Source of the DNA: Chaenocephalus aceratus
Taxonomy: Eukaryota > Chordata > Actinopteri > Perciformes > Channichthyidae
Assembly (NCBI GenBank): GCA_023974075.1
Contig: CM043785.1
Coordinates: forward strand, 20,405,169 to 20,469,168
Length of the DNA stretch: 64,000 bases
Direction of reading: 5' to 3'
The position numbers and the translations under genes are program-made. This document shows, piece by piece, positions 20,989-32,716 of this stretch; position 1 is the first letter of the stretch; every line of letters begins with the position of its first letter. The notes below the pieces were generated by a model. It did not search any database. It was given only the letters and a program-made list of their open reading frames with translations, and was not told the origin of the DNA.

Positions 20989-23856
20989 ACAGAAGGACTT
21001 GGTCAACCTGATATACCTTCAGGGTACAAATGGCAGGACTCAAAGGACACAAAGAGAGCCTAACCTTGCATTGGTAGTCTATCCATCAGGTTAGCTGGTT
21101 TGTGCTATTTTACAAACTGCAAGCTGTCCGACCTTTGAGCTAAAAGCCTGTGACTACCCATTTATTATCAGCGTCTCTTTGAGCTGATGCTTTAAAAAGC
21201 AAGTGAAATTTTAGTTCCACCACTTGCAACAGGAGGGAGCTGTTCGCGGATGCACCATTTGAGCTCATTGGAGTTAAACCTCAATGGTATTTTGTTCTGC
21301 CTAAGTAACATAAAGCTAAGGAGAGATAGATCATTTAAAATGCAGCAAAGCAAGTTGGTTCATCGTCTTAAGAATTACAAGGCAGACAGAGACATATTTT
21401 GCTATATTGAGAGGAGGTAAGTGTTGAAATGTGCAGCAGCGGATGAGGAGTGTCAAAAGTGAAGCTTGATTTAACATTATGCAAATAGAAGGCGTCTGGA
21501 TCAAATGTTCACAAATGAAGTGTCTGTTTGATTGAAGTCTCCTTTAAAGCATCCCCATCCAAATGTCATCTGTTTCCTCATGACAAAATGTAATGGACAG
21601 GAAACAATCCTCTCCAGGTTTGCCATTACCTCTAATTGGTATTTTATTTTTAGCTGCTCAGAGATAACCTCAACAATGCATAGTGAATTGTGGAGGTAGA
21701 AGAGGAAAGAGAAAGTGTACAGATGTTAACATTAAAGCGCTCCTCAAAATGCTGGCCAATAAAGAAAAGTAGAACTGTCCAAAGGTTGACCACACCTTGC
21801 TTTAAACTAATTAAATGTAGGGACCATTGTCACTGGAAAATCTATTTGTTATTTATTAGATGTTAAGGTGTGTATGTACGAGATGATTTTCACCTATCTA
21901 GTTTGGAAGCCAATCATGATCCAATACAACTTGTACAAGTGTGATGTGGAAACTTGAAAGCACCCGTACTGCACTTGGTTTTAAAATGAAGGACTTTGAG
22001 AAGATGTCCTTCAAATCTTAACAAGTTATTGAAACGTCTTTTGAACCATCATAACATACAGAAACTACAAGCATTGCAGACTATTTCTGTAATTCTTATA
22101 ATATGTGCGGAGGGTACACTGAACTGGGCTTTGTAAATCTCATTAAATGTCTCCGTTTTAAAACCCTAAATTATTGCAATGATTGTACTTCTTTGCGCTT
22201 ATCAATATCAGCTACAATAAAAAATAAAGCTGTGCCAAGATGGTTCAGCCTTACTGTGAGGAGAAGAGCATTCCAAGAAAAAAAAGTAATTGATTTGAGT
22301 GTCATACCAATTTGATTAGATTAAGATTTTTTTTAAATGTCTCACATTCAGCATTTCATGTTTATTGTTACCCGCAAACTTGGGAAACATGTGGTAGAAA
22401 AGCCTGTGTTTTCATAAGCTGATAAAGAAACTGTTCAATGGTTTTAACCAGAAATGTCCTGAAATTGGTTGTGATATTTTTTTGTTGGAGGTTTGCAGAG
22501 AACAAACCAGTCCTTTGAACTAATCCACTGAGTACAGCTTTTACGATTAGCGGTCCTTCTCTGCTCAACTGCCTTCTAAAGTGATTTGGGAGATGAGTGT
22601 GCTTGTTACTGTGGGTTATGAGCCCATTATTTTCTGCCATCATTTTCAGTCACAAATAGCCCAAATGCCCGTGACACATTGGCCTTGTCATGTTGTTTTA
22701 CCCCTCATGGCCACCAGGTGGCAACACAAACCCAGACATCAGGTTTCACCCTGTCTTCCCCTCTCCCTCATCTGTATCTCCCTCTGTCACTGAATAATGA
22801 ATCAGTTTTATTTTCACAAAGTAGACCTGTAATGTCTTGGAATAACACTGATACTATCAATACAGTTCAACGTATAATACAGCACTCCCAGTTTTCTCAG
22901 TATTGAAATAAATTAAATATTTAAATAAATAACAAGAACATAGTTAATCTGATATATAAGGCCATTTCAATCAAAAAGCTGGATATTGTTGATAATATAT
23001 TAATGTACTAAAAATATTAATATCTTACACAACGAGACAAAACATGTACTTGACTAAGTTGGCAAGAGAGAATGAACCCACAATACAAAATAAGTCAAAA
23101 TGGGTACTAACGAAATATAGACATAGAAAGGAAAATTCTGCCTCTGACATGTTCGTTTCCATACGACCACTGAGACCAAATGTACACATACTTACTTCCT
23201 TTGGAGGCAATTGCGAAGATATTTTGCCAGCTCAGTGAACAGCAGGATGTGATAGAAACCTTCCATGAGCTTCAGCTTCCTGTGTCAGCTTTCCACTCGC
23301 TCTAAAAGGCGTCTGTCTAACATGACTGATAGCTAGTGTACACCCTATAAAATCTGCGTTAGAAGTATAAAAAAGCGTTTGTTTTATGATAAACAATTCA
23401 CCACCTGCAGCTGTAATTTCACTGTGCAAATTTGAGGAGGATTTTGATAGACGTCTCTCTAGTGAATCACGCCTACGCAGTCCCACGTGCGTTTTGCAAA
23501 ACAATCACACCTGACAAACCAAATATGTATTATTCAGAGTTGCATGGAGTCTGAATAAAAAGTAACTTCTACCAGAGGAGGCTTTGAACTATTAATCACA
23601 GTTAATGTCTTGCATGTATGACAGTAAAATAAACAAGACACAAAACAAAGATCTGATTTTCCAAACAAGTCAAGTTTATACATTCTCCCTGCACTGGAAG
23701 AATCCATTATACTCTCAGGGTGATAGTATTTAATGTCAAAATGACTTAATGGGATAATTCAACAGGAAATGCTCCTGAAAACGATAGTCTGCTGCTGCTT
23801 TATCTTTGTTAAATTGCCTCAGTATATATGGATATAGATGCTAGTTTCACTTAATT
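20989..23856. other. Noncoding, apparently single-copy DNA
   Basis: No long ORF, no convincing exon with paired splice sites, no transposon termini and no tandem structure were recognised. Reading frames over 60 codons here have random-looking composition. Confidence 0.5.
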
Positions 23857-24035
23857 TTTTTTTTTTTATCATACATTTTTTATTGCAACATCTTCAATTT
23901 ACAACACAGTACAGAAAACAATTCAGGTTGCACAACATTTTGGATTAATTCAATCCCATCCCTCTGTCCTACATCCCACCCACCTACCCACCCACTCCAT
24001 AGCCCACCCCCCCACCCACTCCATAGGGGTCAATA
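23857..24035 (-). mobile_element. LINE-like 3' end with poly(A), minus strand
   Basis: On the minus strand a purine-rich, gggtgggtgg-containing stretch leads to gatgttgcaataaaaaatg and then a run of about 13 A. The layout is that of an L1-type LINE or processed transcript 3' end. No coding part is left. Confidence 0.55.
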
Positions 24036-25029
24036 CATTTGAGGTTTCAGGAATACATTATTTACTGTAGGGCTTCATTAACATTTGCGCAGCCTCCAAA
24101 TGTACAAAAAGACACATTTACCTGTAACCTTTAGTCAACTAATATGTTTATAAGGCCAGTCTGCCACAAACTACAAACACAGTTTTATGAAAGTCTAAGA
24201 TATAGCCATCTAGCTGATTAGCTAATTTGTTAGCCATTGTTAGAATATTACTAAACTATCTATATGTTTTTTTAACAGTAGATTTGCTTCATTTAGATGT
24301 CCAAGCAGTATATCATGGACAGTATGAGGGCTCTGGAACTGAAACACCATGCTGCTATAATATTTGTAAAACATTTTAAGGCTCCTGTTATGACATGTTT
24401 AAATCATTGCCATTAAAAAAGGACTTTCACTGTTCACCTGCTTTGCAGATGTAACAAAACTAGCATGAGGGTTAGAGAAATGACAGACAATCAAGCTCGG
24501 TTCCTCTCCTCTGTGAAGAGCTCTCATCAGGTAAAACAAGTGAAAACACCTGTGTGGGCATATCCTGGTTATATTTGGTCATAATTCCAAAAATGGAATA
24601 TCAATTAAAATCAGAATGTATTGGTTAGGTTACTGTGGGTCATAATAACTTGCAGTTTTTGCAAATATAATGACAACTCAGGATCCTTGAGATGTGGGGC
24701 AACATTGTCAAACCAGGTCTGAAGGCTTATCTGTGTAATAATAAACTTAAAAAAATAGATTTATTTTTAAATATAACCCTGAACATTCACCATCAGGGTG
24801 GATACTTGGGGAAGGATCAATAACATTGCCTTTTTTGGGGAAGTAAGTTTTGGCGCTGTTTTCCGGCACATTTTCCTGCAAGACGGTATTTAAAAATCCA
24901 TGACAAAAATCCCTGTTGCAATTAGTTTGCCTTCTACTGCCTCTACACTGGTTGAGTTTAGCTGAAAAAACTTTAACCAGCTGCTTTCAGCTATTCCAAC
25001 TAACTGGAAACGTAAATTTAAAAAAGATG
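24036..25029. other. AT-rich noncoding DNA
   Basis: No feature recognised. Confidence 0.45.
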
Positions 25030-25800
25030 GAAACAACAGGTCTGTACACTTCACACAAGAAGTCAGAAATGGCTATCAAAAATGAAAACAAATAAAATAA
25101 TTTATAATCACTGTTTACAGAGCAAGGGCCTTACTGCTTTTCCTCATGTGGTCTATTCTTTCTGGGAAGAGGAATTTAATATTATAAAATTATCGCTACA
25201 AAAAAACAACTTAACACTTTTAATATCGAACCGTCACCACTTTGTAGATTCTGTGAGGAGGAAGAGGAAGACCAGTTGCATTTATTTTTTTATTGTCCAT
25301 ACGTCAAAATTGGCTTAAGACACTTTATATTGACTTTGCATTTACTCCCTTTGGTCTTTTGTTTGGGCTTTTGGATGAGGGCAATACACAGTTGATGAAT
25401 ACAATTATTCTTCTGGCAAAAATACTTATGTTTAAAGCTCAATCAAGAAAGAATCTGAATTTAAGGTGTGTGAAAAGTAGATTAAAAACACAATTTATTT
25501 TGGAAAGGATGATTTCCACAGAAGAATCAAAAGGTGGCTCAACACACCATGAAATGGGAAACAATCAGCTATAGCGAAGAGTGGGATAAAAAGGAATAAT
25601 AAATGTTTTTTGAAGATATTGGACTGTCAACCTATTTTTGGTTTGTTTATGAAATGTTGAAGTGACCAACTGACTGTATTTTATTATTTTTTCTGTTTTT
25701 TGTTTTTGTTTGTCTGAGATAGGAATGTCTCATTTTGTCATTGTAATGTCCATTTTTGTGTCTGTAGCCTGTACAATAAATACTTTTTTTTTTTTTAAAT
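25030..25800 (+). pseudogene. L1-like LINE, 3' fragment of ORF2 and tail
   Basis: A 5'-truncated LINE. In the frame through 25237-25300 the translation gives PLCRFCEEEEEDQ followed by LHLFFYCPY, the C-terminal C-x2-C...H-x4-C knuckle of L1 ORF2 proteins (Cys codons 25243, 25252, 25294; His 25279). Flanking coding similarity moves between frames, for example the segment containing LLAKILMFKAQSRKN near 25400, so the reading frame is broken. Downstream lies a T-rich 3' UTR ending caataaatact before a poly(T)/A-rich tract at about 25785-25815. ORF2 normally supplies endonuclease and reverse transcriptase; both are absent. It is inactive. Confidence 0.75.
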
Positions 25801-25961
25801 AAAAAAAACAAAACAACAACTTTAATTAAAAAAATGATTCATAGATTGAATGATCTTCCCTTAAACACTGATGTGCATTCACCTGGCATATACCTGACAG
25901 AGATCTTTGACTTCACATTCCATGGTCCTCGTTACAGTAGTAATCCTTCTCCTTGTATATG

Positions 25962-25964
<3 letters not shown>

Positions 25965-25996
<32 letters not shown>
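25965..25996 (+). repeat. (TA)n microsatellite
   Basis: About 30 bp of TA with one TG interruption at its start. Confidence 0.95.
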
Positions 25997-25998
<2 letters not shown>

Positions 25999-26638
25999 AT
26001 TTTAAAACCTCAATGACACTTGTTCAGTATGTCTGGCCCTCAAATCATTTTCCACAGCGGGTTGAATCTCCTGAAGGAAACGTGTGTTCATGCAGCTCAA
26101 AGACATATTTCAATCAGGAAAGGCTTCATTTTGTTTAAAGAACATTTATTGACACATGCCATATGATAAATGTTAAGTCTTTGGCGATTATACCCCGATC
26201 CTGAAATCGTATATCTAAAGGGGGAAATGCAGCCGTGAGCAGGAAACCCCCCAGGGTCTAGACACTGGTGGTGATATTGAAGATCTGGATTTGATGAGGA
26301 GATGGGATGAAGAGGATGTGTGATGAGATCTTTGGGTTAGCTCTCCTGGCACTGGATGTGATGAAAGGAAGTGGACGGGGAGGAGGCGGGCGGCAGCATG
26401 AAAACCTGAAATCACAGATGACTGCGGGAGAGAGGAGAACCATTTTAAAGTTTGGCTGCTGGAGATTGAGGTGAAATCTAATAGGTTAAGAAGAACTCCC
26501 GTAATGAGCTGATTATATGCAGCTGTGGAGTGAATGTATAGATATACCCAGTCTTCCTGAAAGAACTTGCGCTGAGCTTCATATGCACTGGTGGTCATGA
26601 AACATGTCATAAATGCTGATTGTAACTAACACGCACCG

Positions 26639-26642
<4 letters not shown>
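25997..26642. other. Noncoding stretch
   Basis: A 131-codon minus-strand frame (26215-26610) is open but Ser/Pro/Leu-rich with no recognisable domain, and is not called as a gene. Nothing else seen. Confidence 0.45.

Positions 26643-26715
<73 letters not shown>
26643..26715 (+). repeat. (CA)n microsatellite
   Basis: About 72 bp of uninterrupted CA. Confidence 0.98.
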
Positions 26716-26717
<2 letters not shown>

Positions 26718-27119
26718 ACAATGAGGCATGTGCTTTGTGGAGCCATCAATAATACTGCAGATTCTACATTGTCAATACACTGACCTCCTATTATCACATA
26801 TCACTTTTAAAGTTATTTTTATGAATCATTTTGAACTATAACAGAAGGAAGGCTTAACAGTCATAGCTGTTAAGGTTGAGTAAATAGGTTTACTCAAAAT
26901 TAAATGTGCTTTTAGAAAGATTTAAGATAGAAGATATTTCCACAGAAGACTTGGCTTTTAATGAGATCAATGATGGCTCTGTTTTTTGTTCCACAAGTCA
27001 TGACAGTAGACAATTACCAGGACCCTAAAACTGATTCAGGTATGAATATAGCCATCGGCAATTCATGTATTTACACCGATTTACACCCATAAATGTAGTA
27101 TTATATATTTTAATTATTA

Positions 27120-27251
27120 CGTTTATTCTGGTTTGTTTTGTGTTTGTATCTTTTATTTATATTATGTTGTGTGAGCTTATCTCTCTGTACAGCACTTTGG
27201 TCTGAAGGTTTTTAAAGTGCTATATAAATAAAGTTGGATTGGATTGGATTA
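27120..27251 (+). mobile_element. LINE-type 3' tail
   Basis: Contains gtacagcactttggtc, then ttttaaagtgctatataaa and a taaagttggattggattgg terminal repeat. This is the common fish LINE (L2/Rex-like) tail in which short direct repeats replace poly(A). No coding part. Confidence 0.7.
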
Positions 27252-28317
27252 TAGACATGTACAGTATGTGGACATCACTTTTCGGACACCAATGCAACGT
27301 CTCCTAAAGGTATTGTTGCATGAAAGGCTGCAACATGTGTCACCATGGAACAGAAGAAAAAAGAATGCAGTCTTTCTCTTTTATGTCTATAAATTAATTT
27401 GTATTACACTGGATTTTTTTTCTTCCTGCTTACCTCCATTCCTCCCTCCTGTGGAGAGACTGTGTTCACACCCATGTCCCCTTCTTTAAGAATCTCAGCA
27501 TGTGGGAAAATTCTATTTGATCATTTTCGCTGCAAATGTGTGTGTGTGTCTATGTGTGTGTGTTTTAGCAAAACTTTATAAATTATGTGTGTTTTCATGT
27601 GCACTTTTTTATGTGTAAAAGAGTGTTCTGTTACCAATACCTCTCAGTGGGGCTTTTTTCATATAAACCGGCTGTTATTACCTTCCCAAACACTGAGGCT
27701 AACAAATGAATTCAAACTGTATTAGCGTATGTTTCTCTCTTCGTGTGTGGGTGTGCAATGTAGTCTCATTATCACACTTTTGAGAATTATTCGAAAAACT
27801 TTGAGCTAATTCAACTTGTTTTTTATTTAACTGAAAACCCTCCTCTGGCTTCTCTGGGAGCTGCTATTGTGTTAGTTTGCAGGTTTTACATTGTTGGTGT
27901 TTGTTAAAGCATTTGCATTACTTTAAAAAAATGTCAGTGAATGTGTTTGCTTGGATGCTTGAGTAATGTGTAACAAATTATTTGTGTTTGTAAATGATTT
28001 GCATTTTTGCATTGCCTGCATGTATTTACATGAACAGTGTGCTGCTTGAATTTTACATGTAAGTGAATGCATGCTTGTGTAAACAGAGAAAATGGGGTAA
28101 AGATAGATAAGAGAGATGAATGCTGACAATTGCCAAATGTTTTCATTAAATTCTAATTTCTTCATTTTGTCTGCCTCTCTAAACTTTTAATGGCATTCAA
28201 CGAGTCTCTGGGTCTCTGCTTGTTTGTTGGCCTCGCTTAACTTCTCCATCTGGGACTACAGTGCATATTGTGAACTTTCCAAACTTTTTCTGTTTTTGTT
28301 TCTTTTTTTCTGCTCAC
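27252..28317. other. Noncoding, T-rich DNA
   Basis: No gene or repeat boundary recognised; short TG-rich stretch at 27535-27560. Confidence 0.45.
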
Positions 28318-28320
28318 CTG

Positions 28321-30407
28321 GGGGGTATACTACGAAGCAGGATTTTCGCTTAGCCGGCTAAATTCAGGGGAAACTCCGGCTTTCCTGTCCTACAAAGCTG
28401 GTTCTCTTTTTAGCAGGCTAGATCTCCATGGTAACTTATGCTTAGCAGCTAACCTGGTCGGGACCAGGGGCCTATACTACGAAACTGGTTCAACCTAACC
28501 TGGATATGTTTGAGTTAGCCGGTTGGCCTAATCCAAAACATACGCGCTCTCGCTAAACTGTACTACGACGCGGGTTATCAAGTGGATCGCTCAAGCCAGC
28601 CGTGTCCTATCTAGTTAGGTGCGCGTTCACATGAAAGGGGTGGTATCTGGAGCATTCGACCAATCACAGACATGGAGAAGCGCACTGACAGTGCAGCGTC
28701 ATACTTCCTGAATGAAAAGTCAACTTTAATACTAGTCAAAAATGAAGAAGTTAAACTTTAAACATCCATGACTTAAACACTTGATCCAGGATCAAAGCCA
28801 CAGAGCTGCACCTGCAAGGTGAATACAGCTGGTAACAGAACAAGTGTTTGAATGCGTACATTAACAGGTTTATGATATCACTGCCCCGTCTAAGACACGA
28901 TCTGACTTTCATTACATTTGTCTCGAGTGTTTCCTCAACTTAATGTGTTGCATAACATAATACTTCTGCATCCAGTATGTGACACTGTGAGTGTTGCACG
29001 GCCAGATACGGCTCAGCTGACTCAGATAAGGAGATATACGATATATTATGAAGTGATATGCCGCGGACTGTACTTAATGTTACTCTGATCCGGTTACTTA
29101 TGTTGTGGCAGATATTTAAGTAAGCTTTCTTAACGCTAATATTATAATAGTCAGATTGCTCTGAAGATGGAGGTGATATTCTATTAATGTTCACGTTCAC
29201 ACAGTCGGTGATATTTGCCGGCCGTCTTTCCTGCGACGGCAGCTTTTCTGCATTTCCTTTCTCCTGTAATATGACTTGATCACTTTAAACTCCGCACACT
29301 GAGCTCTGATTGGTCAGCAGGCGGTGCTTTCACTGAGTTGAGCTCTTAGCCTGCAACCTAACCTGGTCCCGACCAGGTTAGCTGCTTAGCATATATTACC
29401 ATGGAGATCTAGCCTGCTAAAAAGAGAACCAGCTTCGGATGACCGGAAAGCCGGAGTTTTCCCTGAATTTAGCCGGCTAAGCGAAAATCCTGCTTCGCAG
29501 TATACCCCCAGGTTAGGTTGCAGGCTAAGAGATCAACTCAGTGAAAGTACTGCCTGCTGACCAATCAGAGCTCAGTGTGCGGAGTTTAAAGCCATCAAGT
29601 CATATTACAGGAGAAAGGAAATACAGAAAAGCTGCCGTTGCAGGAAAGACGGCCGGCAAAAAATCACCGACTGTGTGAACGTGAACATTAATAGAATATC
29701 ACCTCCCATCTTCAGAGCAATCTGACTATTATAACATTAGCGTTAAGAAAGCTTACTTACATATCGGCCACAACATAAGTAACCGGATCAGAGTACATTA
29801 AGTACAGTCCGCGGCATATCACTTCATAATGTATCATATATCTCCTTATCTGAGTCAGCTGAGCCGTATCTGGCCGTGCAACACTCTCAGTGTCACATAC
29901 TGTATGCAGAAGTATTATTTTAAGCAACACATTAAGTTGACGAAACACTCGAGACAAATGTAATTAAAGTCAGATCGTGTTTTAGACCGGGCAGTGATAT
30001 CATAAACCTGTTAATGTACGCATTCAAACACTTTTTCTGTTCCCAGCTGTATTCACCTTGCAGGTGCAGCTATGTGGCTTTGATCCTGGATAAAGTGTTT
30101 AAGTCATGGATGTTTAAAGTTTAACTTCTTCATTTTTGACTAGTATTAAAGTTCACTTTTCATTCAGGAAGTATGACGCTGCGCTGTCAGTGAGCTTCTC
30201 CATGTTTGTGATTGGTCGAATGCTCCAGATACCACCCCTTTCATGTGAACGCGCACCTAACTAGATAGGACACGGCTGGCTTGAGCGATCCACTTGATAA
30301 CCAGCGTCGTAGTACAGTTTAGCGAGAGCGCGTATGTTTTGGATTAGGCCAACCGGCTAACTCAAACATATCCAGGTTAGGTTGAACCAGCTTCGTAGTA
30401 TAGGCCC
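28321..30407 (+). mobile_element. Harbinger-type MITE, outer copy, split by a second copy
   Basis: Plus-oriented element bounded by CTG at 28318-28320 and 30408-30410. It starts gggggtatactacgaagcag and ends ttcgtagtataggccc. Its body is interrupted at the sequence ggaccaggttagg by an inverted sister element (28468-29508); removing that gives an element of about 1.04 kb, the same size as the intact copies. A 3-bp CWG duplication is known for Harbinger elements such as zebrafish Harbinger3. No transposase. Confidence 0.85.
28468..29508 (-). mobile_element. Harbinger-type MITE, nested copy
   Basis: 1,041 bp, flanked by CAG at 28465-28467 and 29509-29511. It runs opposite to the outer copy, so the pair forms a large imperfect inverted repeat. 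Its target inside the outer copy is accaggt, matching the ACCWGGT core reported for Harbinger3 integration. Termini are gggcctatactacg and gcagtatacccc. Confidence 0.88.
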
Positions 30408-30410
30408 CTG

Positions 30411-30748
30411 GGGGGTATACTACGAAGCAGGATTTTCGTTTAGCAAGATAACTTCTGGGATTTCCGGTACTACGAAGCTGGTTCACTTTTTAGCGGGCTA
30501 GATCTCCATGGTGACTTATCCTGGAACCTAGTCTGTGCTCCGAAGCAGGATAGGTTCCAGGATAAGAGATCAACTCAGCGAAAGCACCACGCCTGCTGAC
30601 CAATCAGAGCTCAGTGTGTGGAGGAAATACAGTTTAAACTGCTGTTGCAGGAAAGATGGCTGGCCAAAATCACAGACTGTGTGAACGTGAAAATTAATAG
30701 AATATCACCTCCCATCTTCAGAGCAATCTGACTATTATAACATTAGCA
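30411..30748 (+). mobile_element. Harbinger-type MITE, truncated copy
   Basis: Begins directly after the CTG that ends the outer copy, with gggggtatactacgaagcag. It diverges after about 60 bp, regains similarity (caatcagagctcagtgtg) and stops abruptly near 30748. The right end is lost. Confidence 0.75.
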
Positions 30749-31193
30749 TTTATTTTCTCATGTTTCTTTGAGGTATTTTTCTGTTGACCTCTTTTATACT
30801 GTAGGCCTAGTTATTAGAAATTATTGATTTATTATGTTTTATTTGGACTTTTGGGTAAATAAAAAAACCCAGTTTATTTAAACCACTCCTGTGTCCTGTT
30901 ACCTTACTTTATGGTCCCTGACACTACCATTTATAATTGGTAAAAGGGAGCCTTATTGTAAAGTGTTGAACATATCACCATTTATTAATGAGTTACTACC
31001 ATTTATTATTGTAAAATACATCACCAAAAAACAACAACATTTACAACAACCAACATGCACAAATACACATCAAGACAACATAAATAAAAACGATATGCTA
31101 ACTATAACTATACAAATAAAAACTATTTGCTTCTGTTTTTTAAGGCTTTTTTTTCGATAACAAACAAGCCAAAATAGTTTTAAAAGTAGGCCC
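30749..31193. other. Noncoding, AT-rich DNA
   Basis: Repeated taccatttatta motifs at 30920-31010; otherwise nothing recognised. Confidence 0.45.
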
Positions 31194-31516
31194 TCAGACA
31201 GGTTTGCCTTTCCTAATGGGGAGCAGTGCTCCTTCAGCTTTCATACTTTCAATTTTTTCTTTGACATGTACATCGCCTTGGATCGCAGCCTCACACCGTT
31301 TCACAAAGGCCAGCACTGTATCCCCAATGGGCATTTCGGAGAGTAGCTCCTGATAAGTCTTGTGAGCTACAATTGCTAGCTCGCCGATTGATGAAGTCGA
31401 CACCACAGTATTCCGGTCAATTCCATGTTTGTGGAAGGCCCTGGTCATGGTCTTTGTTTTCTAAAGTGTTTTGAGGATGGATTTGTACCTCCCTACGATC
31501 TCATTTGGTGTTTGTG
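31194..31516 (-). pseudogene. CCDC106-like C-terminal exon with in-frame stop
   Basis: On the minus strand an exon can be read from a ctccctag acceptor at 31516 to a TGA at 31194. The translation has an NEIVGRYKSIL segment, then an in-frame TAG at 31461-31463, then GIDRNTVVSTSSIGELAIVA and a lysine-rich end with LLPIRKGK. This order matches the C-terminal region seen in fish proteins annotated as coiled-coil domain-containing protein 106-like (pattern DRNTVV...PIAEL). Assignment is from memory of the pattern, not a search. Downstream of the stop, 84 codons remain open from an ATG at 31448. The stop suggests a dead retained copy or transposon-carried exon; a sequencing error is the alternative. 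Confidence 0.5.
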
Positions 31517-31873
31517 CTAGGGAGAAATAAAACAAAATCATTAAAACATATCACTGCACATAATTCCAGACTAGACAATTGTACTTGTTGAAGATTTCGC
31601 ACAAATGTATACATCTGTACTGTAAGGGAAACTTCTGCAGCAATGGAGAGTCAGGACTCAGAGAGACACGAGGAGAGTTGGAGCTTTGATGTCAAACACT
31701 GGTAGTTTATTACAAGAATACGGCCGGAGAATTCATATCACAAGTCACAGCAGCAAAAGGTTCTGACTGCACGGGTGGGTTGTCATGTCAATTCTGTTCA
31801 GCCTATCTCTCGATAGACCTTTTAACTAGTTTACAGAGAGTTAATCAGCATATTGGGGGAGGCGTAAACATCT
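31517..31873. other. Noncoding stretch before ORF 31874
   Basis: No repeat boundary recognised. Sequence around 31620-31800 looks like a dispersed-repeat fragment but was not identified. Confidence 0.35.
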
Positions 31874-32209
31874 GTGGAGCTAGAGGAGATTATCCCCCAA
31901 CTAGAAATACTCAATCACTTGTCAGTGGTGTTTAGAAGCCAGCGTTCCCACAGCCGTAAACCATTTTGTGACCGAGAGTTGAACTGGTTTAACAAGATAG
32001 CTGGAGCCTCCCATTCCTTAAGAGAGATAACAGAGCCAGGGTTTGGTCGTAAACGTCAACAGGCAATAAGGTTAAATATCTTAGGAGTAAGGAAGAATTA
32101 TTATTTGACACTTAGGAAGAGAGAAGAAATATTCTCTAACATGTACGACAATGATGAACATTTATCAGCTTATTTACCAAAGCACTGTGAATCTTCACTG
32201 GCCTCATGA
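31874..32209 (+). CDS. Unidentified 111-codon ORF
   Basis: Open from ATG 31874 to TGA at 32209. Composition is protein-like: acidic and hydrophobic N-terminus (LEEIIPQLEILNHL), then a basic Arg/Lys-rich stretch (QRSHSRKPFCDRELNW) and a charged C-terminus. It has a single cysteine, no signal peptide and no transmembrane segment. There is no domain I can name. The start context is weak and no TATA or poly(A) signal was assigned. It could be a fragment of a retroelement polyprotein, because the surroundings are repeat-derived, or a chance frame. Confidence 0.3.
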   Translation: MELEEIIPQLEILNHLSVVFRSQRSHSRKPFCDRELNWFNKIAGASHSLREITEPGFGRKRQQAIRLNILGVRKNYYLTLRKREEIFSNMYDNDEHLSAYLPKHCESSLAS

Positions 32210-32535
32210 TTCGATCATAATTCAAAGGACAGCGATTCAATTATAAAACGATTCTCGATGCATCACAATGCATCTTGGCATTCTTTGTTTCTTTACATTC
32301 TACACCTCATAATGTAAGAAGCAACTGAAATCAAAACCTAACTATACATCTAAACCAGAGAATGTTTTTTGTATGACATTTGCATGTTACTAGTTGTTTT
32401 GGAGGGTCACCAGGTGACTGGTTAGAAATAATATAAGAAGCCGCTGTGGTGCATCTGATTAAAATGCCAGAGAAGATGTACAATCCAAGAGGATTTATTG
32501 TAGTTATGTGAATAAAAGGATATGGACACAAGATG

Positions 32536-32566
32536 TATGTGTGTGTGTGTGTGTGTATGTATAAGG

Positions 32567-32615
<49 letters not shown>

Positions 32616-32632
32616 TGCATTTCTGCAAGAGA
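32536..32632 (+). repeat. (TG)n microsatellite
   Basis: TG repeat with two short AT-containing interruptions (near 32555-32568). Confidence 0.97.
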
Positions 32633-32716
32633 AAGAAACAGAGGATACTGAAGATAAATATCAACATTACACCCACATAAGACTAGTCAACACAGTCTCA
32701 CTCCCTGAACATCCAG

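Noticed and set aside
22368..23504. Minus-strand ORFs of 61-91 codons
   Set aside because: No protein-like motifs, and lengths are within chance expectation for this base composition.
26215..26610. 131-codon minus-strand ORF
   Set aside because: Low-complexity Ser/Pro/Leu composition, no domain, no splice or promoter support.
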